Assembly: GCA_965219855.1 (NCBI GenBank)
Contig: CBDCOR010000012.1
Coordinates: 1,116,001 to 1,180,000 of the forward strand
Source: CAUZIZ01 sp965219855
Lineage (GTDB): Bacteria; Acidobacteriota; UBA6911; RPQK01; JAJDTT01
Reading direction: 5' to 3'
DNA length: 64,000 bases
Shown here: piece after piece, positions 62,824 through 64,000 of the stretch
How the letters are laid out: each line of letters starts with the position of its first letter
How positions within the stretch are numbered: the stretch's first letter is position 1
Translations under genes and position numbers: made by a program
Notes under the pieces: model-generated
Seen by the model: only the letters and a program-made list of their open reading frames with translations
Told to the model about the DNA's origin: nothing
The model's database searches: none

Positions 62824-64000
62824 ATGAACAGACGCGGTGGCCTCCGTCCCATGCTGAATGTGAACCTCAGCCAGCGTCTATCCATGACGCCGTCCCTGCT
62901 ACAAAAGATCGAGCTCTTGACGCTGAATCAATTGGAGCTCTCCGATCTTCTCCAGCGGGAGCTCGAGGAGAACCCCCTGTTGGAGGAGGAAGCAGTCTCG
63001 GAAAATGCGGAGGGCGACGCGGAAGTCAAAACTCAGGAGGCAGAGGGGGACGAAAAAGATCGGTTCAAGGATCTGGACCTGGAGGACTACGAGAATTTCT
63101 TCGGAGAGTATCTTGGCGCCAATGGCCAGCCAAAGCGTGAGTTCGAGGCTCCGGACGATCGGCCCACCTTCGACCAGTTCCTTGCTTCACCTACCTCGCT
63201 GGCTGACTATCTGAACTGGCAACTGAATCTTTCGGGAAGCGATCCGGAGGTTCAAGAGATCGCCTATTTCATTATTGGCAATTTGGACGAGGACGGCTAT
63301 CTCACAGTCAGTCTGGAAGAAATCGCCGATGCCTTGCAGACGCCCTTTTCAACCGTCGAGGAGGCGGTACGGGTGGTCCAGGAGCTAGATCCCGTCGGCG
63401 TCGGCAGTCAGGATTTGCAGGAGTGTCTCTTACTTCAAGTCCAAGCTCTGGACTCGGAAAGCCCGATGGTCGAGGCACTCATCCGCGACCATCTTCAGTT
63501 GATCCAAGCCAAGAAGTACAAGGAAGTTATCAAGCTGCTGCAGTGTGAATCTGAGGAGTTCTCCGAAGCGCTGAGTGTGATTAGAACGCTTTCCCCCCGA
63601 CCAGGACAGAAATACAGTTCGCGTGAGCCAGTCTATGTCCGGCCCGATGTGCACTTCTACAAGGTGGGTCAGGAGTTTCAGTTTGCTCTGAACGACGATG
63701 GTCAGCCTCGGCTGAGGCTCAATCGCTCCTATCGAAATCTGCTGCAAGAGAATACCGTCACGAAGGAAACCAAGAGCTTCATCCGCGAACGCTTCCGGTC
63801 GGCGATCGAGCTTTTGCGGAGTGTGGATCAGCGGCAGAGGACCATCTATCGAGTATGTGCCGTGATCGTTGAACACCAGAGAACGTTCTTGGACCAGGGG
63901 GCGATCTATTTGAATCCCTTGTTGATTAAAGACGTCGCAGATGAGTTGGGTGTTCATCCCTCCACAATCAGCCGTGTGGTAGCGAACAAGTATGCCTACA
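62824..64000 (+). CDS. rpoN: RNA polymerase sigma-54 factor, 5' part (cut by window end)
   Basis: From ATG 62824 the frame stays open to the window edge (392 codons). The Gln/Leu-rich region I (LSMTPSLLQKIELLTLNQLE then LSDLLQRELEENPLLEEEAV) contacts enhancer-binding activators. An acidic region II follows, then the core-binding domain (ADYLNWQLNLSGSDPEVQEI, YFIIGNLDEDGYLTVSLEEI, VRVVQELDPVGVGSQDLQEC). DVADELGVHPSTISRVVANK is the promoter-binding helix-turn-helix. The RpoN box lies outside the window. Confidence 0.95.
   Translation, partial: MNRRGGLRPMLNVNLSQRLSMTPSLLQKIELLTLNQLELSDLLQRELEENPLLEEEAVSENAEGDAEVKTQEAEGDEKDRFKDLDLEDYENFFGEYLGANGQPKREFEAPDDRPTFDQFLASPTSLADYLNWQLNLSGSDPEVQEIAYFIIGNLDEDGYLTVSLEEIADALQTPFSTVEEAVRVVQELDPVGVGSQDLQECLLLQVQALDSESPMVEALIRDHLQLIQAKKYKEVIKLLQCESEEFSEALSVIRTLSPRPGQKYSSREPVYVRPDVHFYKVGQEFQFALNDDGQPRLRLNRSYRNLLQENTVTKETKSFIRERFRSAIELLRSVDQRQRTIYRVCAVIVEHQRTFLDQGAIYLNPLLIKDVADELGVHPSTISRVVANKYAY

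Overview
The window looks like a chromosome segment of a Gram-negative (diderm) bacterium of moderately high G+C. The evidence is lipoprotein N-acyltransferase, LptC/LptB, an O-antigen-type exporter permease and a WaaL-like ligase. Paired DUF1501 and PSD1 (DUF1549/DUF1553) genes, RoxA-like cytochromes, many dispersed palindromic repeats and the lptC-lptB-rpoN order fit Acidobacteriota or a neighbouring soil/aquatic phylum best. This is an inference; there is no rRNA or marker phylogeny in the window.

Region 1 (1-41.5 kb) is an eroding accessory zone. It holds intact genes (rpiB, a cupin, DUF5522, an LmbE deacetylase, DUF1501 + PSD1, a GNAT protein, a sodium:solute symporter, a TylF-like methyltransferase, a FitAB/VapBC-type toxin-antitoxin pair) among many broken ones. 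The broken genes are a PLP decarboxylase with its middle deleted, a frameshifted sugar-hydrolase-like gene, an endonuclease-like gene shifted in a run of eight G, RoxA-like cytochromes (one with an in-frame TAG, one truncated), two GMC oxidoreductases (one frameshifted, one split by an IS4-type element), an OmpA-type gene with two shifts, DoxX and aminotransferase remnants, an internally deleted symporter copy, a CRTAC1-like gene split by an IS21 element, and a Wzt fragment. Mobile DNA here includes a partial transposase, two nearly identical group II introns, ISAzo13-, IS4-, IS110/IS1111- and IS21-type elements, and an orphan 538-residue protein gene that may belong to an undescribed mobile element.

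Region 2 (40.7-47.6 kb, minus strand) is a surface-polysaccharide cluster: exporter permease, GT4 glycosyltransferase, methyltransferase, O-antigen ligase, Gmd and GDP-fucose synthase. The last two make GDP-L-fucose. The exporter ATPase is cut to about 36 codons.

Region 3 (48-64 kb) is mostly conserved housekeeping: moaD-moaE-mogA-type genes (minus), then nfeD-slipin-SPOR-lnt-prfB-membrane protein (plus), a frameshifted SGNH-hydrolase-like gene (minus), recJ, a very large LptC/OstA protein, lptB and the start of rpoN. prfB carries the classical programmed +1 frameshift. Intergenic spaces in regions 1 and 3 carry several families of short palindromic, MITE-like and heptamer repeats. One hairpin family is the insertion site of both group II introns and shows compensatory base changes.
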